A DNA stretch of 64,000 nucleotides from Paraglaciecola algarum (GTDB lineage Bacteria > Pseudomonadota > Gammaproteobacteria > Enterobacterales > Alteromonadaceae): assembly GCF_021532655.1 (NCBI RefSeq), contig NZ_JAKGAS010000004.1, positions 186,001 to 250,000 on the forward strand, written 5' to 3'. This document shows positions 25,575-35,792 of the stretch, one piece after another (positions within the stretch are counted from its first letter, which is position 1; each line of letters starts with the position of its first letter). Both the position numbers and the translations under genes were made by a program. The notes below the pieces were generated by a model. The model did no database searches and had not been told where the DNA came from. It was given only the letters and a program-made list of their open reading frames with translations.

Positions 25575-25603
25575 TATTACAGAAATGTGACACTTTTATG
25601 AAA
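25575..25603 (-). promoter_or_regulatory. Possible PhoB repeat far upstream of DUF47-pit
   Basis: On the minus strand three 7-mers, TTTCATA, TGTCACA and TGTAATA, lie at an exact 11-bp pitch. The site is about 300 bp from the DUF47 start and overlaps the start codon of the divergent GcvR-like gene. It could therefore control either gene or be coincidental. Confidence 0.35.
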
Positions 25604-26101
25604 CCCATGATATTTACCTTAGTAGGACAAGATAAACCAGGCTTAATTAATGACCTAGCACAAACCGTTTATGATTTAGGGGGTAACTGGCTAGGTAGCA
25701 ACCTGTCTCATATGGCAGGCCATTTTGCGGGTTTTGTACAAATAGATTTACCAGTTGAAAAACATCCTGATTTGCTCAATATTTTTTCTCAGCATCCCCA
25801 CTTAAAAATTCATTTGTTAGCGGCAGAAGAATCTAACGATGAAGATCGACAAACCGCAAAAATTGAAATAACCGGCAATGATCGAAAAGGCATAGTGCAA
25901 GAGCTCACAAACACCCTGAATCAATTTAATTTAAACATTTTAAAATTTGATTCTAGCTGCCAAAGTGCACCAAACTGGGGAGGGATCTTATTTACAGCAA
26001 CAAGCATAATTACTGTATCGAATGACTTCGACCTAGAAGACTTACGTGAAAGCTTAGAGTCTGTGGCCAACGATTTAATGGTTGATATAGAAATACAATA
26101 A
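25598..26101 (+). CDS. GcvR-like protein with two ACT domains
   Basis: A 167-residue protein made of two ACT-type domains: residues about 3-75 (MIFTLVGQDKPGLINDLAQT) and about 86-165 (IEITGNDRKGIVQELTNTLN). It is the size and layout of GcvR, the accessory repressor of glycine cleavage genes, but many two-ACT paralogues exist, so the role is open. A second ATG at 25607 is also possible. It is divergent from the DUF47-pit operon. Confidence 0.8.
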   Translation: MKPMIFTLVGQDKPGLINDLAQTVYDLGGNWLGSNLSHMAGHFAGFVQIDLPVEKHPDLLNIFSQHPHLKIHLLAAEESNDEDRQTAKIEITGNDRKGIVQELTNTLNQFNLNILKFDSSCQSAPNWGGILFTATSIITVSNDFDLEDLRESLESVANDLMVDIEIQ

Positions 26102-26369
26102 AATTCAATATAGTCACCTTAAAATTACTCTGGTTAAACATTTATTAGGAGCTATTTGACTTAAACTGTATAGATATCATTCAAAGTGGGGAGTATTGTA
26201 AAAAGCTCCTCACTAGATTATAACTTTAGAAGGAAGTCGAAAGTTTACTGGCACCAAACTTGAATACCTTTGCTCGTAGATTACATATTTGAACTAATAT
26301 AGATTCATAATTTTGTCACATTGATAGTAGAACATGCTTCGTTTTGTGCAGTTATTATAAGAGCCCCCA

Positions 26370-28442
26370 ATGCCTGAGCTACCGACAATTTATTATCCAC
26401 GAGAACTAAGCTGGTTAGCTTTTAACCATAGAGTTTTACAAGAAGCCAAAGATCCCTCTAATCCAATTATTGAACGTATTCGTTTTTTAGGCATTTATTC
26501 AAATAATATGGATGAGTTTTATCGGGTAAGGGTAGCAGACGTTAAACGACTGATTTATATCTATATAAATGAAGGTAAAACGGAGCTAGCCGAACAAACC
26601 AAACTCTTGATGGAGAAAATTCAACAAAAAGTGTTAATTATGACTGACGAATTTGATACCAGTCATAAAGAGGTGATTAAAGGTTTAGCACGGTACAATA
26701 TATTTTTATTGGGCGAGGAAGATCTCAATCAATATCACACTGATTGGTTGAAAAATTATTTCAAAAGCAAAATCTTATGCCATATAGCGCCAGTTTTGTT
26801 GAATAAAAAGGTCAAACTTTTATCACGTTTAAATGACTCCACAACCTATCTTTATATTCGGATCCAACGGACTGACAAGGCCGATGCATACGCTGTGGTG
26901 GAAGTACCCAGCCATAGCCTTTCTCGATTTGTGGTTATTCCTCCAGAAAAAAGCCGTAAGAAAAAATACATCATATTGTTAGACGATATCATCCGCCTCA
27001 ACCTAGAAAGTATTTTTAAAGGATTTATTGAGTTTGAAAAACTTGAAGCTTACTCTTTTAAGATGACCCGAGATTCCGAATATTCCATTAATGACGAAAT
27101 TGATGAAAGTTACATGGAAAAGATGTCGGAGAGTATGAAACAACGATTAATTGCTGAACCTGTCAGAGTGGTTTACGACAGCCGAATGCCAGACTCCGCC
27201 TTAAAAGATCTGAAAAAACGTCTTAAAATATCTTCCTATGACAGCTTAATTGCAAGTGGTTCTTATCGTAACTTTAAGGACTTTATTGGCTTTCCTAATA
27301 TCGGTCGGAGTTACTTAGAGAATCCCAAATTACCGGCTATGACCAGTAAAGACTTTACCGATTACGACACTGTGTTTGATGCAATTACAGCCAAAGACAT
27401 ATTGTTGTATTACCCGTATCATAAGTTTTTACATGTGACTGAATTCATTCGACAGGCAGCTTTTGACCCAAGCGTAAAACATATTCGTTTAAATATTTAC
27501 CGAGTAGCAAGCCAATCAAGAGTAATTAGTTCTTTAATTGATGCAGTTGATAATGGTAAAAAAGTCACAGTGGTCATTGAATTGCGCGCTAGATTTGATG
27601 AAGAGAACAATATTGAATGGGCTAAAAAACTAACAGATGCGGGTGTAAAAGTGGTATTTGGTATGCCTAGCTTAAAAATCCATAGCAAACTTTGTTTAGT
27701 CACTCGTGAAGAAAAAGGTGAATTAGTACGCTACGCACATTTGGGCACGGGTAACTTCAATGAAAAAACCGCCAAAATTTATACTGATTTTAGCTTGTTC
27801 ACCCGTAATCAAGAAATTGCTAAAGAAGCCGAAAACGTATTTAGCTTTATTCTACAACCCTATAAAAGGCAGAAATTTCAGCACCTGCAAGTTTCACCAT
27901 TAAATACTCGCACAAAAATACAGTTATTAATTAGACAAGAAATTCAAAATGCTAAAGAAGGCTTAAAAGCAGGCATTATAATAAAAATCAACAACTTGGA
28001 TGATAAAGCCTTAATTGATGACCTGTACAAAGCCAGTCAAGCCGGAGTTAAAATTAAAGCGATTATTCGAGGTATGTGTTCATTAGTACCTGGAGTTAAA
28101 GGACTCAGTGAAAATATCAGTATTATCAGTGTAGTGGATAGGTTTTTAGAACACCCAAGAGTGATGATATTTGAAAGTGCTGGCGAACAAAAAATGTTTA
28201 TTTCCTCAGCTGACTGGATGACTCGTAACATGGACTTTAGAATTGAAGTAGGTTGTCCAATTTATGATGCTGATTTAAAGAAAAAAATTCTGGACATTAT
28301 CGACTTACAATTTAAAGATACCTTGAAAGCCAGAGTGATAGACAAAGAACAAACGAATAAATATGTACGCCGTGGCAACCGAAAACACTTGCGCTCACAA
28401 GTAGAAACGTACAAATATATAAAATCAAACGAAAAAGGATAA
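26370..28442 (+). CDS. ppk1: Polyphosphate kinase 1
   Basis: A 690-residue enzyme that reversibly polymerises the gamma-phosphate of ATP into polyphosphate. The N-terminal domain starts PRELSWLAFNHRVLQEAKDP. The catalytic C-terminal half has PYHKFLHVTEFIRQAAFDPS, the phospho-His motif IHSKLCLV, and YAHLGTGNFNEKTAKIYTDF, all typical of PPK1. The length matches E. coli Ppk (688). It is followed by ppx after 2 bp, so synthesis and breakdown are co-transcribed. No convincing Pho box was found immediately upstream. Confidence 0.97.
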   Translation: MPELPTIYYPRELSWLAFNHRVLQEAKDPSNPIIERIRFLGIYSNNMDEFYRVRVADVKRLIYIYINEGKTELAEQTKLLMEKIQQKVLIMTDEFDTSHKEVIKGLARYNIFLLGEEDLNQYHTDWLKNYFKSKILCHIAPVLLNKKVKLLSRLNDSTTYLYIRIQRTDKADAYAVVEVPSHSLSRFVVIPPEKSRKKKYIILLDDIIRLNLESIFKGFIEFEKLEAYSFKMTRDSEYSINDEIDESYMEKMSESMKQRLIAEPVRVVYDSRMPDSALKDLKKRLKISSYDSLIASGSYRNFKDFIGFPNIGRSYLENPKLPAMTSKDFTDYDTVFDAITAKDILLYYPYHKFLHVTEFIRQAAFDPSVKHIRLNIYRVASQSRVISSLIDAVDNGKKVTVVIELRARFDEENNIEWAKKLTDAGVKVVFGMPSLKIHSKLCLVTREEKGELVRYAHLGTGNFNEKTAKIYTDFSLFTRNQEIAKEAENVFSFILQPYKRQKFQHLQVSPLNTRTKIQLLIRQEIQNAKEGLKAGIIIKINNLDDKALIDDLYKASQAGVKIKAIIRGMCSLVPGVKGLSENISIISVVDRFLEHPRVMIFESAGEQKMFISSADWMTRNMDFRIEVGCPIYDADLKKKILDIIDLQFKDTLKARVIDKEQTNKYVRRGNRKHLRSQVETYKYIKSNEKG

Positions 28443-28444
28443 CT

Positions 28445-29974
28445 ATGCCCAGTGTAAAATCCGCCTTTGAAAGCGTTGAAGAGCGAAAAAGTAGTCAAGT
28501 AGCTGCGTTAGATATTGGCTCAAATAGCTTTCATTTGGTGGTGGCCAGGATAGTTGCTGATTCAGTTCAAATATTACATAGACTTAAACCTAAAGTACGT
28601 CTGGCTGATGGACTAGATAAAGACGGCAGTCTTTCTCCTGAAGCCATGCAGCGGGGGTTAGATGCATTAAAAGTGGTGTCTGAAAGTTTACAAGGTTTTG
28701 AGCCAGAATATGTGCGGGTAGTTGCCACCCACGCTTTACGCAAAGCGACTAACGCTAAAGAATTTATTAAAGCTGCCAAAAAAGTTTTCCCCTTTCCAAT
28801 TGAAATTATTTCCGGTGTTGAAGAAGCACGCCTAATATATCAAGGAGTCGCTCATACCAATCATGTAGAGGGTAATAGGTTAGTTATCGATATTGGGGGT
28901 GGCTCAACCGAATTTATTATCGGTGAGGGATTTGAAACCCATATTTTACGCAGTGTGCAAATGGGCTGTGTGAGTTTTACTAATAAGTTTTTTAAACAAG
29001 GGGAACTCAAACGCAAAGCCTTTGAAAAAGCCGTCACCGCAGCCCAACAAGCTTTAGAACTAATCGATAAAAAATACAAAAATATTGGCTGGCAAGCGTG
29101 TATTGGTACCTCAGGTACAATCAAGGTCATTATTGAACTTGCTTCCCATTTAGATGGAAATAACCGCGAAAATAAAGTGTCACTCAGTGACTTATACACC
29201 TTAATGGAGCTATGTTGCGCCGCTGGTAATAGTGAACATCTAGCTTTAGACGGTTTAAGTGAAGACCGCAAACCTGTTTTTGCTGCCGGACTTGCTATAT
29301 TAATTGGCATATTTAAAAGTCTAAAAATAACTGAAATGGAATTATCGAGTGCAGCTTTACGTGAAGGTGTGCTTTATGAAATGGAAGATAATTTACAACA
29401 TCTGGATATTCGGGAGCGCAGTGCCGAGAGTTTAGCCATTAGATATGACGTAGATGTAGCCCATGCTAAACGAGTATTAACTACTACTATGGGGTTATAC
29501 CAACAAGTCAAAAAGTCATGGGGAATTGAAAATTCTGAATTAAAAAACTTACTCGGCTGGTCTTGCCTATTGCACGAAGTGGGTTTGCAAATTAACACCC
29601 GAGGCATTCAGCGACATTCATGTTATATTTTACAAAATATTGATTTACCGGGTTTTAGCCAAGAACAACAAAATCTGTTAGCAGTATTAGCTAGATTTCA
29701 CCGTAAAAAAATAAAGTTGAGTGAAATACCCGAGTTTACTAATTTTCAACAAGCTGATGTGTATAAATTGGTAACTTTATTACGCTTAGGTGTATTACTG
29801 AACATAAAACGCCAAGATGACATTTTGCCAGACATACTACTCAAGGCAAATAACAGTCAATTATATATACAATTTCCTGAAAACTGGTTAAGTAAAAAGC
29901 CAATATTTAGTGCCGATATAGAAAGTGAAAGTAAATACATACAGGAAATAGAACTTACTTTAGAATACGAATAG
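28445..29974 (+). CDS. ppx: Exopolyphosphatase Ppx/GppA family
   Basis: A 509-residue protein of the ASKHA (actin/HSP70/sugar kinase) fold with the phosphate loops AALDIGSNSFHLVVARI and VIDIGGGSTEFIIGEG, and a C-terminal HD-like helical domain. It should hydrolyse polyphosphate from the ends and may also act on pppGpp. The length is close to E. coli Ppx (513). It starts 2 bp after the ppk stop, as in the classical ppk-ppx operon. Confidence 0.95.
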   Translation: MPSVKSAFESVEERKSSQVAALDIGSNSFHLVVARIVADSVQILHRLKPKVRLADGLDKDGSLSPEAMQRGLDALKVVSESLQGFEPEYVRVVATHALRKATNAKEFIKAAKKVFPFPIEIISGVEEARLIYQGVAHTNHVEGNRLVIDIGGGSTEFIIGEGFETHILRSVQMGCVSFTNKFFKQGELKRKAFEKAVTAAQQALELIDKKYKNIGWQACIGTSGTIKVIIELASHLDGNNRENKVSLSDLYTLMELCCAAGNSEHLALDGLSEDRKPVFAAGLAILIGIFKSLKITEMELSSAALREGVLYEMEDNLQHLDIRERSAESLAIRYDVDVAHAKRVLTTTMGLYQQVKKSWGIENSELKNLLGWSCLLHEVGLQINTRGIQRHSCYILQNIDLPGFSQEQQNLLAVLARFHRKKIKLSEIPEFTNFQQADVYKLVTLLRLGVLLNIKRQDDILPDILLKANNSQLYIQFPENWLSKKPIFSADIESESKYIQEIELTLEYE

Positions 29975-30071
29975 AACCGATACAAACTCGCATATATCTA
30001 GTTAAAAATTGAATCAAAATAGACTCAGTTATAAAAAACATACATTACTCAAGGATGAAAAAAATCCATAA

Positions 30072-31097
30072 ATGATATTTTCTGAAAACTCTAGCCAAGC
30101 TGCAGATTATCTACGTCAAGCTGTTCCAACTATGATGAAGCACAATATAGTGCCCGATCCGCTCAACTATACTTTATGGTATAGCTATTATTCCAAATCT
30201 TTTCCCCAACTGAATAAAGAACTAGAACAAGTTATTGAGCGTTACCAAACCTGTCCACCAGCAATAGCACAAACCTTGTTTATTCAGCATATCAGCCAAA
30301 TAGATAAAGAGAACGATGAAAAAGAGCTAGATACTTTTCAAAAGGCAATATTAAAGCTTGTTGATAATTTGTCAGATTCTTTGGACATAACGGCCAAACA
30401 AACCGATGGATTTTCTAAAGCATTAATCGAAAATGTGAACACCATTGAAACATTGGAAGTAAATGAAGATGTATCCGCAGTACTAAATGCCCTTAATGAA
30501 AATGCCTCAGCAATATGCAACGCGAACCAAGAATTTCAAGGCCAACTGTCTTCTGCACAAAGTGAAATCAACTCTCTAAAGAATGAACTTGAAAAAAGCA
30601 AGCGTGAAGCTAATACCGACCCGCTCACAGGTTTATGTAATAGACGCGTTTTAGAGTCGGTTTACCATTCATTTATTGATGATGAAGGCGAACAGTTGGC
30701 ATTAATCATCATGGATATCGATAAATTCAAAAATTTCAATGACACTCACGGTCATGTATTAGGTGATCAAATCCTAAAATTTGTAGGCCAACTACTTGAA
30801 AAAGAATGTGATGATCCCGTCATTGCCATTAGATTGGGCGGTGAAGAATTTGCTTTATTTTGTCCTAATTTCAGTCTAAACCAAGCGAAAGAACTTTCAG
30901 AAAAAATACGATTAAAATTATCTTCAACCCCTTATACCAATAAACGTACCGGAGATAAAATCAACCCTGTAACGGCTTCATTTGGCATCACCCAAAGAAG
31001 TCCGACAGACAATTTAATCAGCATTATTGAAAGAGCAGACAAAGCGCTATACAAAGCCAAAGACTCTGGGCGAGACAGGGTTGAAGCAATATTATAA
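30072..31097 (+). CDS. Diguanylate cyclase (GGDEF domain)
   Basis: A 341-residue soluble protein. The N-terminal 170 residues are helical with no recognised sensor. The GGDEF domain runs from about 175 to 340 (DPLTGLCNRRVLESVY; active-site RLGGEEFALF). The inhibitory RxxD site normally five residues before GGEEF is absent (DDPV instead), so product feedback is probably lacking. It should make cyclic di-GMP. It lies 97 bp after ppx with no terminator seen between, so some read-through is possible. Confidence 0.92.
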   Translation: MIFSENSSQAADYLRQAVPTMMKHNIVPDPLNYTLWYSYYSKSFPQLNKELEQVIERYQTCPPAIAQTLFIQHISQIDKENDEKELDTFQKAILKLVDNLSDSLDITAKQTDGFSKALIENVNTIETLEVNEDVSAVLNALNENASAICNANQEFQGQLSSAQSEINSLKNELEKSKREANTDPLTGLCNRRVLESVYHSFIDDEGEQLALIIMDIDKFKNFNDTHGHVLGDQILKFVGQLLEKECDDPVIAIRLGGEEFALFCPNFSLNQAKELSEKIRLKLSSTPYTNKRTGDKINPVTASFGITQRSPTDNLISIIERADKALYKAKDSGRDRVEAIL

Positions 31098-31168
31098 CCC
31101 TAGTCTTCTGCTGATAGCAGTTAAGACCGTATACGCCATAAGCATAGGGAAATTTTGGCTTTCTATGT

Positions 31169-32068
31169 TTACTGTTTTTGCAAAATATTTTTAATATCTT
31201 CAGGGAAAAACCATAGGTTAGATTGTTGCAGTAATCGTTTAGTATTAGCACTCAAAGCTGGATTTTTTAGGTAAATCCTTTTTCTATTTGCAAAATTTAC
31301 CAAGTCAAACATGGCCTGCGGAGCACGATATTTAAAAAACAACTCATCAAAACTACCGTTATCAATTGCAAGTTCAAGGCCTTTAGTTAATCGCTCAGCC
31401 AGCAATTGATTGTCTTTTTTAACAAAAAAATACACAGGTGAAATATATTGTAATAATAGGCAACAATCGACTGTTAGTGATTCGTCAAAATCTAACTCTC
31501 GCCATGCTTCGGTAACTGCCCGTGGAAACGCATCAAACCGTTCTTTAACCAACATTTCGTGCAAACTTTGAGAGTTAGCTAAGATTACGTTTAAATCATT
31601 CGCTTTCAATATAGTGGAATCGGGCCAACCTATACCTTGTCCTAGAGACAGTTTTTTAAGGTCGTCAAAATTACTCACTTTTTTTATTTTTTCTTGTTGT
31701 TCTTTTTTGATTAATAAGACTCTATAACCCATTAAACCTTTCAATAATGGAATATAAACTGCTTGAAGTTGTTCTTCACGTTGAGCACTTGTCATTGTCC
31801 AGTGCACGTCGACAAAATCCCCCTCCTGTAAGAGCATTAACGAACGCTGCTGAGAAGAGATAAACATACGCGGACTCAGTTCAAATTCACCATATTCTGC
31901 GACTGTATTGGTTAAAGCTAAATTCAGTAGCTCAGTATAGTAATGTCGAACAGGATGATTGACATCGCTACTGTGTTGATGGAATTTAACAATAAGAGGT
32001 GCGCTAGTAGCTACTTTGGAAACAAGCATTAGCAACAAAATTAAGGTGCATCTAATTTTAATTACCAT
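31169..32068 (-). CDS. Periplasmic solute-binding-like protein
   Basis: A 299-residue protein with a signal peptide (about 1-23, KVATSA) followed by a type-II periplasmic binding fold. Weak markers are FVDVHWTMTSAQREEQL, LSLGQGIGWPDSTILKANDL and SFDELFFKYRAPQA. No transporter genes are adjacent, so it may serve as a sensor input or an orphan binding protein. It converges with the diguanylate cyclase gene; a functional link to c-di-GMP is possible but unproven. No clear Shine-Dalgarno precedes the ATG. Confidence 0.7.
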   Translation of the reverse strand: MVIKIRCTLILLLMLVSKVATSAPLIVKFHQHSSDVNHPVRHYYTELLNLALTNTVAEYGEFELSPRMFISSQQRSLMLLQEGDFVDVHWTMTSAQREEQLQAVYIPLLKGLMGYRVLLIKKEQQEKIKKVSNFDDLKKLSLGQGIGWPDSTILKANDLNVILANSQSLHEMLVKERFDAFPRAVTEAWRELDFDESLTVDCCLLLQYISPVYFFVKKDNQLLAERLTKGLELAIDNGSFDELFFKYRAPQAMFDLVNFANRKRIYLKNPALSANTKRLLQQSNLWFFPEDIKNILQKQ

Positions 32069-32319
32069 TGTCTACAAGGAAAGAGATCCATAAATTTAAT
32101 GTATCAATAAAAAATATAAAAAAGTTGAATTTATTAAACACCAACCATAGCCTTCTTTAGTCAATCTAATACTAAGGAACTCACCTATAAATACCAAATT
32201 TTCATTGTACGCTCATAAATCGTCTGTTTTTACCGAGTTAACTGACGTATTTATTGCTTAGCTCTCCTTTTTCTGGCAATCCCGTCTAGTCACTTGGAAT
32301 GTTCAATTATAGTACAAAG

Positions 32320-32814
32320 TTAATTTTCCTCAGCGAACCATTTATACATAACTAATGCGTCCACTAGACCTAGTTTAGGATGATTAAAAGCTTTAGGTAG
32401 CCGGCCTACTGTTTCAAAACCTGATTTATGCCACAATCTAATTGCTCCGACGTTAGACGCCGCAACAAAATTAAACTGCATGGCTGAGTAACCCAATTCA
32501 ACCGCAATTTTTTCTGAATGTTCACATAGTAAAGTAGCTAAGCCCTTACCTCTAGCCTCAGGTGCGACCATATACCCGCAGTTACACACATGATTACCAG
32601 GGCCTGCTTGATTGTTTTTTAAGTAATAAGTAGCTAATACTTGATTATCTTGCACAGCTACATAAGTTTTTCTGGGAGCTTCACACCACAACTTTATTGC
32701 TTGTGACCTGTTAGTACTGCGATCATAAGCGTAAGTTTCACCCGCAGCGGCAACACCTTGAAAAATACACCATATTCCCTCAAAGTCACTCTCATGAGCT
32801 TCTCGTATTTGCAT
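32320..32814 (-). CDS. GNAT-family N-acetyltransferase
   Basis: A 164-residue acetyltransferase with the acetyl-CoA site CGYMVAPEARGKGLATLLCE (the R/Q-x-x-G-x-A loop) and the late motif GAIRLWHKSGFETVGRLP. The start MQIREAHESDFEGIW is typical of this subfamily. The substrate is not known. It is monocistronic; the 251-bp gap to the next gene (32069-32319) has no coding feature. Confidence 0.88.
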   Translation of the reverse strand: MQIREAHESDFEGIWCIFQGVAAAGETYAYDRSTNRSQAIKLWCEAPRKTYVAVQDNQVLATYYLKNNQAGPGNHVCNCGYMVAPEARGKGLATLLCEHSEKIAVELGYSAMQFNFVAASNVGAIRLWHKSGFETVGRLPKAFNHPKLGLVDALVMYKWFAEEN

Positions 32815-32906
32815 ACATTAGACCTTAATCAGGGAGTACATTATTAAGTTTTTGTGTAATAAACTGAATTGTTTTAAAGAGAAACAGTAAACAATTAAAG
32901 CTAAAT

Positions 32907-33245
32907 TTATCGACCTAAGTATTCATCGATCAATACAGATAACTTGTCTTGTAAATGTTCTTCAAAATCATCTAACTCTTTATCGAATACTCGTAAGTAC
33001 TTTTCAGCTTTGTCATGATCAAGTTTTTTATTATTAGTTTTGTATTCTGTTTCTGGCAATGATTTGTCATATCTTGGAGTGATCACCCAACGAACAAAAT
33101 CTGAATCTAATTTAGCCACCGCTTTTTTCGCATATTTACAAAAGCCGTCAATGTGATCAGCTCCATCTGGACCCAAGCACCCAGGCTCGACTCGAAATGT
33201 AACGGTTAATTTTTTATAAAGCGGTAAAGGTAAACTTAATCCCAT
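32907..33245 (-). CDS. Conserved-looking hypothetical protein, 112 residues
   Basis: A small soluble protein with a beta-rich N-terminus (LYKKLTVTFRVEPGCLGPDG) and a highly charged helical C-terminus (DKELDDFEEHLQDKLSVLID). It has no signal peptide or TM. The ATG has GGAG about 15 bp upstream and GAGG closer, supporting translation. I do not recognise the family. It is co-oriented with the GNAT gene downstream (92 bp) but shows no functional clue. Confidence 0.6.
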   Translation of the reverse strand: MGLSLPLPLYKKLTVTFRVEPGCLGPDGADHIDGFCKYAKKAVAKLDSDFVRWVITPRYDKSLPETEYKTNNKKLDHDKAEKYLRVFDKELDDFEEHLQDKLSVLIDEYLGR

Positions 33246-33338
33246 TTATTCGAACCTCACTCCTTCAACTTAGTACCATTAGAATAATATACCAATTAAA
33301 AACAAACCATTAAAAATAAATAGTTCAGTTCAAAATAA

Positions 33339-33371
33339 AAACTGTCGGACATTAATTAGGCCCGACAGTTA
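33339..33371 (-). terminator. Intrinsic terminator of the aldolase gene
   Basis: AACTGTCGGG pairs with CCGACAGTT around a 12-nt loop, followed on the minus strand by TTTTATTTT. It starts about 12 bp after the aldolase stop. Confidence 0.85.
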
Positions 33372-33382
33372 AATAAACCAAG

Positions 33383-34282
33383 CTAACTCTTTGAGGCTGT
33401 GTAAATGTTTTCAATTGAAACATTTAAGATTGAATTAAACTCTGAATCAGCTTGTTTAGCGTTTAAACCCTGTGACAAAGCGCGAGAATAACTGGCGATC
33501 ACACCGTTATTTTGGACTAATTTAAAGTTTGCTTCGGCCTGTGAATAACCACCAGACAAAGACACCACTTTAAGTACTTTTGGATGTTTAACCAAATCAG
33601 CGTAGAAATTGGCTTCATCCGGTAAAGTGAGCTTTAACATGATTTGTACGCCTTCGTCCAAATTTGCAAGATGCTGAAGAATCGATTCCTTGAGCATCAC
33701 TTCAGCTTTGGCTTTTTCAGGACAGTGAATATCTAATTCAGGCTCCAAAATCGGCATAAGTCCAGCCGCTAAAATTTGTTTACCTACTGCAAACTGCTGA
33801 GCAATATTGGCTTCAATACCAAATGCATTTGCCTGTTTAATGACGGATCGCATCTTAGTACCAAATACATTTTGTGTATTCGCTTTAGCTAATAATTCAG
33901 CTAAATTGGCGATGGGTTTCATTAGTTGCACCCCATCTTTTTCAGGCTCTAGCCCTTTGTCGACTTTTAAAAATGGAATGATGTTTTTCACATTCCATAA
34001 ATATTTAGCCGACGGTTGACCGGCAATGTCCCGGTCTAAGGTGTTTTCAAATAAAATGGCACCTAAGGTTCTGTCACCGTCAAAATATGGCGAAGTGATA
34101 ATACGGGTACGCATTTCGTGTACCTTAGTAAACATTTCTTCATTATTTTGATATTCAGATTCTGCTATACCGTATACCGCAAGGGCTTTAGGTGTGCTAC
34201 CTCCACTTTGATCTAATGCGGCTATAAAACCATTTTTGTTCTTTATTTTTGCAAGCATATCTAACTGCGCTTGTGAGTTCAT
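33383..34282 (-). CDS. fda: Class I fructose-bisphosphate aldolase
   Basis: A 299-residue enzyme matching the bacterial class I aldolase of the staphylococcal type. It has FIAALDQSGGSTPKALAVYG, PFLKVDKGLEPEKDGVQLMK, the Schiff-base region VQIMLKLTLP, and SLSGGYSQAEANFKLVQN. It splits fructose-1,6-bisphosphate in glycolysis and works in reverse in gluconeogenesis, without a metal. The ATG at 34282 has GGAGTG upstream; the longer TTG frame is unlikely. It follows pgk after 305 bp on the same strand, rather than tightly linked as class II fba is in E. coli. Confidence 0.94.
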   Translation of the reverse strand: MNSQAQLDMLAKIKNKNGFIAALDQSGGSTPKALAVYGIAESEYQNNEEMFTKVHEMRTRIITSPYFDGDRTLGAILFENTLDRDIAGQPSAKYLWNVKNIIPFLKVDKGLEPEKDGVQLMKPIANLAELLAKANTQNVFGTKMRSVIKQANAFGIEANIAQQFAVGKQILAAGLMPILEPELDIHCPEKAKAEVMLKESILQHLANLDEGVQIMLKLTLPDEANFYADLVKHPKVLKVVSLSGGYSQAEANFKLVQNNGVIASYSRALSQGLNAKQADSEFNSILNVSIENIYTASKS

Positions 34283-34538
34283 AAGCAACACTCCTTAAAA
34301 GGTGCTGTAGCCGATTGCTATACCATTTTAGGTATTACTTCGACTTTGTAGGGTTATAGAGATAAAAAGGAGCAGAAAATCAGACAGGATATTTTAGTTT
34401 AGATAGCCGAAGGCCTACCTAATAAAAAGCAGCATGTAGGGTTCACTGTTCCAAATTTTGAGAGCTTAAACTCTTCTTATTATTTGATTCTTTACAGGGC
34501 TAAGATCTAACGTCTGATACCCATAGAATATTTTAATT

Positions 34539-34561
34539 GGTTAAGCGATATTCGCTTAACC
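34539..34561 (-). terminator. Hairpin after pgk
   Basis: GGTTAAGCG pairs perfectly with CGCTTAACC around ATATT, 27 bp after the pgk stop. The T-tract is weak. The remainder of the 305-bp gap to the aldolase (34283-34587) contains no recognisable gene and probably carries the aldolase promoter. Confidence 0.6.
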
Positions 34562-34587
34562 ATTTGTTATTTTCGTAATTCTTTCTT

Positions 34588-35751
34588 TTACTTCGCAGCG
34601 CGAGCTTCAAGCATAGCCACTGCAGGTAACACTTTACCTTCAACAAATTCTAAAAAGGCACCACCACCTGTTGAGATATAAGAAATTTGATCTTCTAATC
34701 CCCACTTATCAATTGCAGCCAAAGTATCGCCGCCGCCAGCTATTGAGAAAGCATCACTCTCGGCAATGGCTCGCGCTACCACTTCAGTACCTTTTGAAAA
34801 ATTATCGAATTCAAATACACCGCATGGGCCGTTCCATAAAATGGTTTTGGCATTGCGTAAAATAGCCGCTACATTTTCAGCTGTTTTCGGGCCGTAATCC
34901 ATAATTTCTTCATCGTCTTGTACTTCATTAGCCGCTTTAATTACCGCAGGCTCTTGATCGGAGAAGTTTTTGCCGGTGCGCACATCTACTGTTTCTGGAA
35001 TATCTAAGGCTTCCATTAAACGCTGTGCTTCTGGGATCAAATCTTTTTCATACAAAGACAAACCAACATTGTTTCCACGTGCTGCCACGAAAGTATTGGA
35101 TATGCCACCACCTACAACTAACTGGTCTGCAATTTTTGATAAGGCATCTAGCACAGTTAATTTGGTCGATACTTTTGAGCCACCCACAATGGCTACTAAA
35201 GGTCTTTGTGGGTTATTAAGAGCTTTACCCAAAGCGGCTAATTCACCGGCTAATAGAGGGCCAGCACAAGCAATAGGCGCATGAACACCTACACCATGAG
35301 TTGACGCTTGGGCACGATGAGCAGTACCAAATGCATCCATTACGTAAACATCACATAATGCCGCATATTGTTTGGCTAAGGTTTCGTCGTCTTTCTTTTC
35401 ACCTTTATTAAAACGCACATTTTCTAACACAACCACTTCACCGGCATTGACTTCAACGCCAGCAAGGTAGTCTTTTTCTAAACGTACAGTTAAATCGGTA
35501 TTGTCTTGTAGGTACTTAACTACCGGCAACAAAGAAAATTCTTCCGCATATTCACCTTCAATTGGGCGACCTAAATGTGACATCACCATCACTTTAGCAC
35601 CCGCTGCAACAGCAGCCTGAATAGTAGGTAAAGAAGCACGAATACGGGCATCAGAAGTGACCGCGCCATCTTTAACTGGCACATTTAAATCTTCGCGGAT
35701 TAGCACGCGTTTGCCGGCTAAATCCAATTCTGACATGTTAATTACTGACAT
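34588..35751 (-). CDS. pgk: Phosphoglycerate kinase
   Basis: A 387-residue glycolytic enzyme converting 1,3-bisphosphoglycerate and ADP to 3-phosphoglycerate and ATP. It has the N-terminal substrate domain ([33 protein letters not shown]) and the C-terminal nucleotide domain ([45 protein letters not shown]). Its length equals E. coli Pgk. AAGGA precedes the ATG. It lies 41 bp downstream of epd, which supports an epd-pgk operon. Confidence 0.98.
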   Translation of the reverse strand: MSVINMSELDLAGKRVLIREDLNVPVKDGAVTSDARIRASLPTIQAAVAAGAKVMVMSHLGRPIEGEYAEEFSLLPVVKYLQDNTDLTVRLEKDYLAGVEVNAGEVVVLENVRFNKGEKKDDETLAKQYAALCDVYVMDAFGTAHRAQASTHGVGVHAPIACAGPLLAGELAALGKALNNPQRPLVAIVGGSKVSTKLTVLDALSKIADQLVVGGGISNTFVAARGNNVGLSLYEKDLIPEAQRLMEALDIPETVDVRTGKNFSDQEPAVIKAANEVQDDEEIMDYGPKTAENVAAILRNAKTILWNGPCGVFEFDNFSKGTEVVARAIAESDAFSIAGGGDTLAAIDKWGLEDQISYISTGGGAFLEFVEGKVLPAVAMLEARAAK

Positions 35752-35792
35752 AATTTATCCTTAATAATAATTTATAAAAATTGTTCAATTGT

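Noticed and set aside
26186..26212. Hairpin upstream of ppk (GTGGGGAG/CTCCTCAC) as a terminator or riboswitch
   Set aside because: There is one mismatch, no T-tract and no recognisable riboswitch core; left unassigned.
26295..26330. Pho box upstream of ppk
   Set aside because: A TTGTCAC word is present, but there is no second repeat 11 bp away.
28861..29310. 149-codon antisense frame inside ppx
   Set aside because: It is fully antisense to a conserved gene, with no homology or ribosome site.
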